DNA from: Gaertneriomyces semiglobifer
Taxonomy: Eukaryota > Chytridiomycota > Chytridiomycetes > Spizellomycetales > Spizellomycetaceae
Direction of reading: 5' to 3'
Assembly: GCA_025558075.1 (NCBI GenBank)
Contig: JAHLKF010000055.1
Span: forward strand, 1-32,782
Length of the DNA: 32,782 nucleotides
Notes under the pieces: model-generated
Seen by the model: only the letters and a program-made list of their open reading frames with translations
The model's database searches: none
What the model was told of the DNA's origin: nothing
Program-made: the position numbers and the translations under genes
Shown here: positions 31,769 through 32,782 of the stretch, in pieces
How the letters are laid out: the number at the start of each line of letters is the position of its first letter
Numbering within the stretch: position 1 is the stretch's first letter

Positions 31769-32782
31769 ATGGATCGCCCAGGCAGAACTTACAGGAATCG
31801 TTCTCCTGATAGCTCCTTCGAAAGCGAAGTCGAAAGCGACTCATTTGCCGAAGCCACTTTTGTAACTGTATCCGAAAGCATCGGTCGCTCGCAAGGAACA
31901 GCAGTTTTACGCAAACAATCGACACCGTCGCTTCGCTCCCAATACAGTGATGACGACCGCTCACCGCTTCTTTCAGCCCGGACGCCAATGGTTGGGTATT
32001 CTACCGTTTCTACATCACCTGTCCGAAAAAGCCGCCCGCGGTTAGCGTTTCTGGATCTCATACGAGGTGTGCTCTTAATAATGATGATAATGGTAAACTA
32101 CCAGCCGAGCAATAAAGACAAGAAGTTTGGGTGGTTGAGCCATGTCGAGTGGCACGGATGGTCGCTGGCAGATATGGTTTTCCCTGGCCTGGTAGGGATC
32201 ATGGGAGGTAGGTAGCGGCGGACACCCAGTTTACCGGATCTTGGCAATCGCTAAACCGACCATACGTATATTGGTGATCGTACCGTTGCGATTATTAGTG
32301 GTAAGTAGACAACATATGAGCAAAAGCAGGAGACCATTTGTTGGAACGTAATGCCAATTCTCAGGCCATACCGCTGTCACTGCAAGCCCGCCCACGGTCT
32401 GCTATACGGCTCACCAAAAGAGGGCTTCGTCTGCTAGCCATGGGTCTGATGCTCAACCTTCCATCTGTTGGACTGTTAAGCGGGAGATTGGAGTGGTCGC
32501 AGTATCGATACATGGGGGTGCTCCAACGACTCAGTATTGCTTATACAGGTACGTCCGTGGCTTTCACACTTACGTTGACGAGAAATCAACCAACGAGGCT
32601 TATAGTAACGGCACTGGCGTACGCATATCTTCCTTGGATGATATATCAAATGGTGTTTCCTGCCGCGATCACTCTTGCTTGGACGTACTTCACGATCCAA
32701 TTCGCGAACATGCCAGTCTCGTGTTCTCATGAGACGGACCTATTCTTCCCACCCGCTTGTACAGCTGAAGCATATATTGACA
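31769..32782 (+). CDS. HGSNAT-family acyltransferase-like membrane protein, 3' truncated
   Basis: Resembles heparan-alpha-glucosaminide N-acetyltransferase and its bacterial/fungal relatives, multi-span proteins that move acetyl groups across a membrane. Proposed exons: 31769-32207, 32299-32300 (2 nt), 32365-32548, and 32606 to the window edge. Residues 1-88 are a Ser-rich cytosolic arm. RPRLAFLDLIRGVLLIMMIM (90-109) is the family opening block. SHVEWHGWSLADMVFPGLVG (124-143) contains His125, which aligns with the catalytic His. The later exons give AIPLSLQARPRS, RLLAMGLMLNLPSVG, YMGVLQRLSIAYT and, at the edge, ACTAEAYID, all in family order. The middle splice is unusual: joining 32207 directly to 32365 breaks the frame, while a TG microexon restores it and supplies the family residue in IMG-V-AIPLS. 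The alternative donor GTAGGG at 32192 keeps frame but deletes six residues of a membrane helix. Fungal members may not act on heparan. Confidence 0.88.
32299..32300 (+). other. Candidate 2-nt microexon of the HGSNAT-like gene
   Basis: The dinucleotide TG lies between an acceptor (GATTATTAG) and a strong donor (GTAAGT). The flanking introns would be 91 and 64 nt, in the usual range here, and the join codes for Val. Confidence 0.5.

Noticed and set aside
1..32782. Transposon, CRISPR array, defence or viral system
   Set aside because: No transposase, reverse transcriptase, integrase, terminal repeat pair, spacer array or viral gene was recognised on either strand.

Overview
The window reads as nuclear DNA of a fungus, most probably a zoosporic early-diverging (chytrid-like) one. 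Coding exons are split by short GT-AG introns, mostly 47-131 nt, often with CTAAC/CTGAC-type branch sites. The gene set fits: a germinal-centre-type MAP4K kinase with a CNH domain, Lro1-type PDAT, an animal-like hydroxyacid-oxoacid transhydrogenase, a HGSNAT-family acetyltransferase and a VCA-like Arp2/3 activator candidate. The lineage is inferred from gene content; no rRNA or marker gene is present.

Layout: 1-3106 holds a possible small Cys-rich gene whose intron carries a 23-bp minisatellite, then an unrecognised multi-exon gene. 3562-7395 is the MAP4K-like kinase (+). 7396-8471 is low-complexity DNA with a 29-C run. 8472-10879 is an F-box protein (-). 10880-12493 is a divergent intergenic region with long G runs. 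12494-13637 is the polyproline/WH2-like protein (+). 13638-15734 is AT-rich with no gene seen. 15735-19704 is a 1245-residue disordered repeat protein (-). 20613-21020 is a small Pro/Gln-rich protein (+). 21418-22236 (THEM6-like thioesterase) and 22595-25095 (PDAT) are tandem on the minus strand. 25878-26436 is a CYSTM-type protein, 27304-29196 the transhydrogenase, 29750-31543 a Cys-rich type I membrane protein, and 31769 to the window end a HGSNAT-like gene, all on the plus strand.

The genes do not form an operon-like system. PDAT (triacylglycerol synthesis) beside a thioesterase-like membrane protein gives a weak lipid theme, and the kinase, F-box and VCA-like proteins are signalling/cytoskeletal. 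I see no transposon, CRISPR array, tRNA or rRNA. The most unusual points are gene-structure details: a probable 2-nt microexon in the HGSNAT-like gene, a probable GC-AG intron in PDAT, a two-codon first exon in the repeat protein, and the intronic minisatellite. Exon coordinates were worked out by hand from splice consensus, reading frame and family similarity; none is backed by transcripts.
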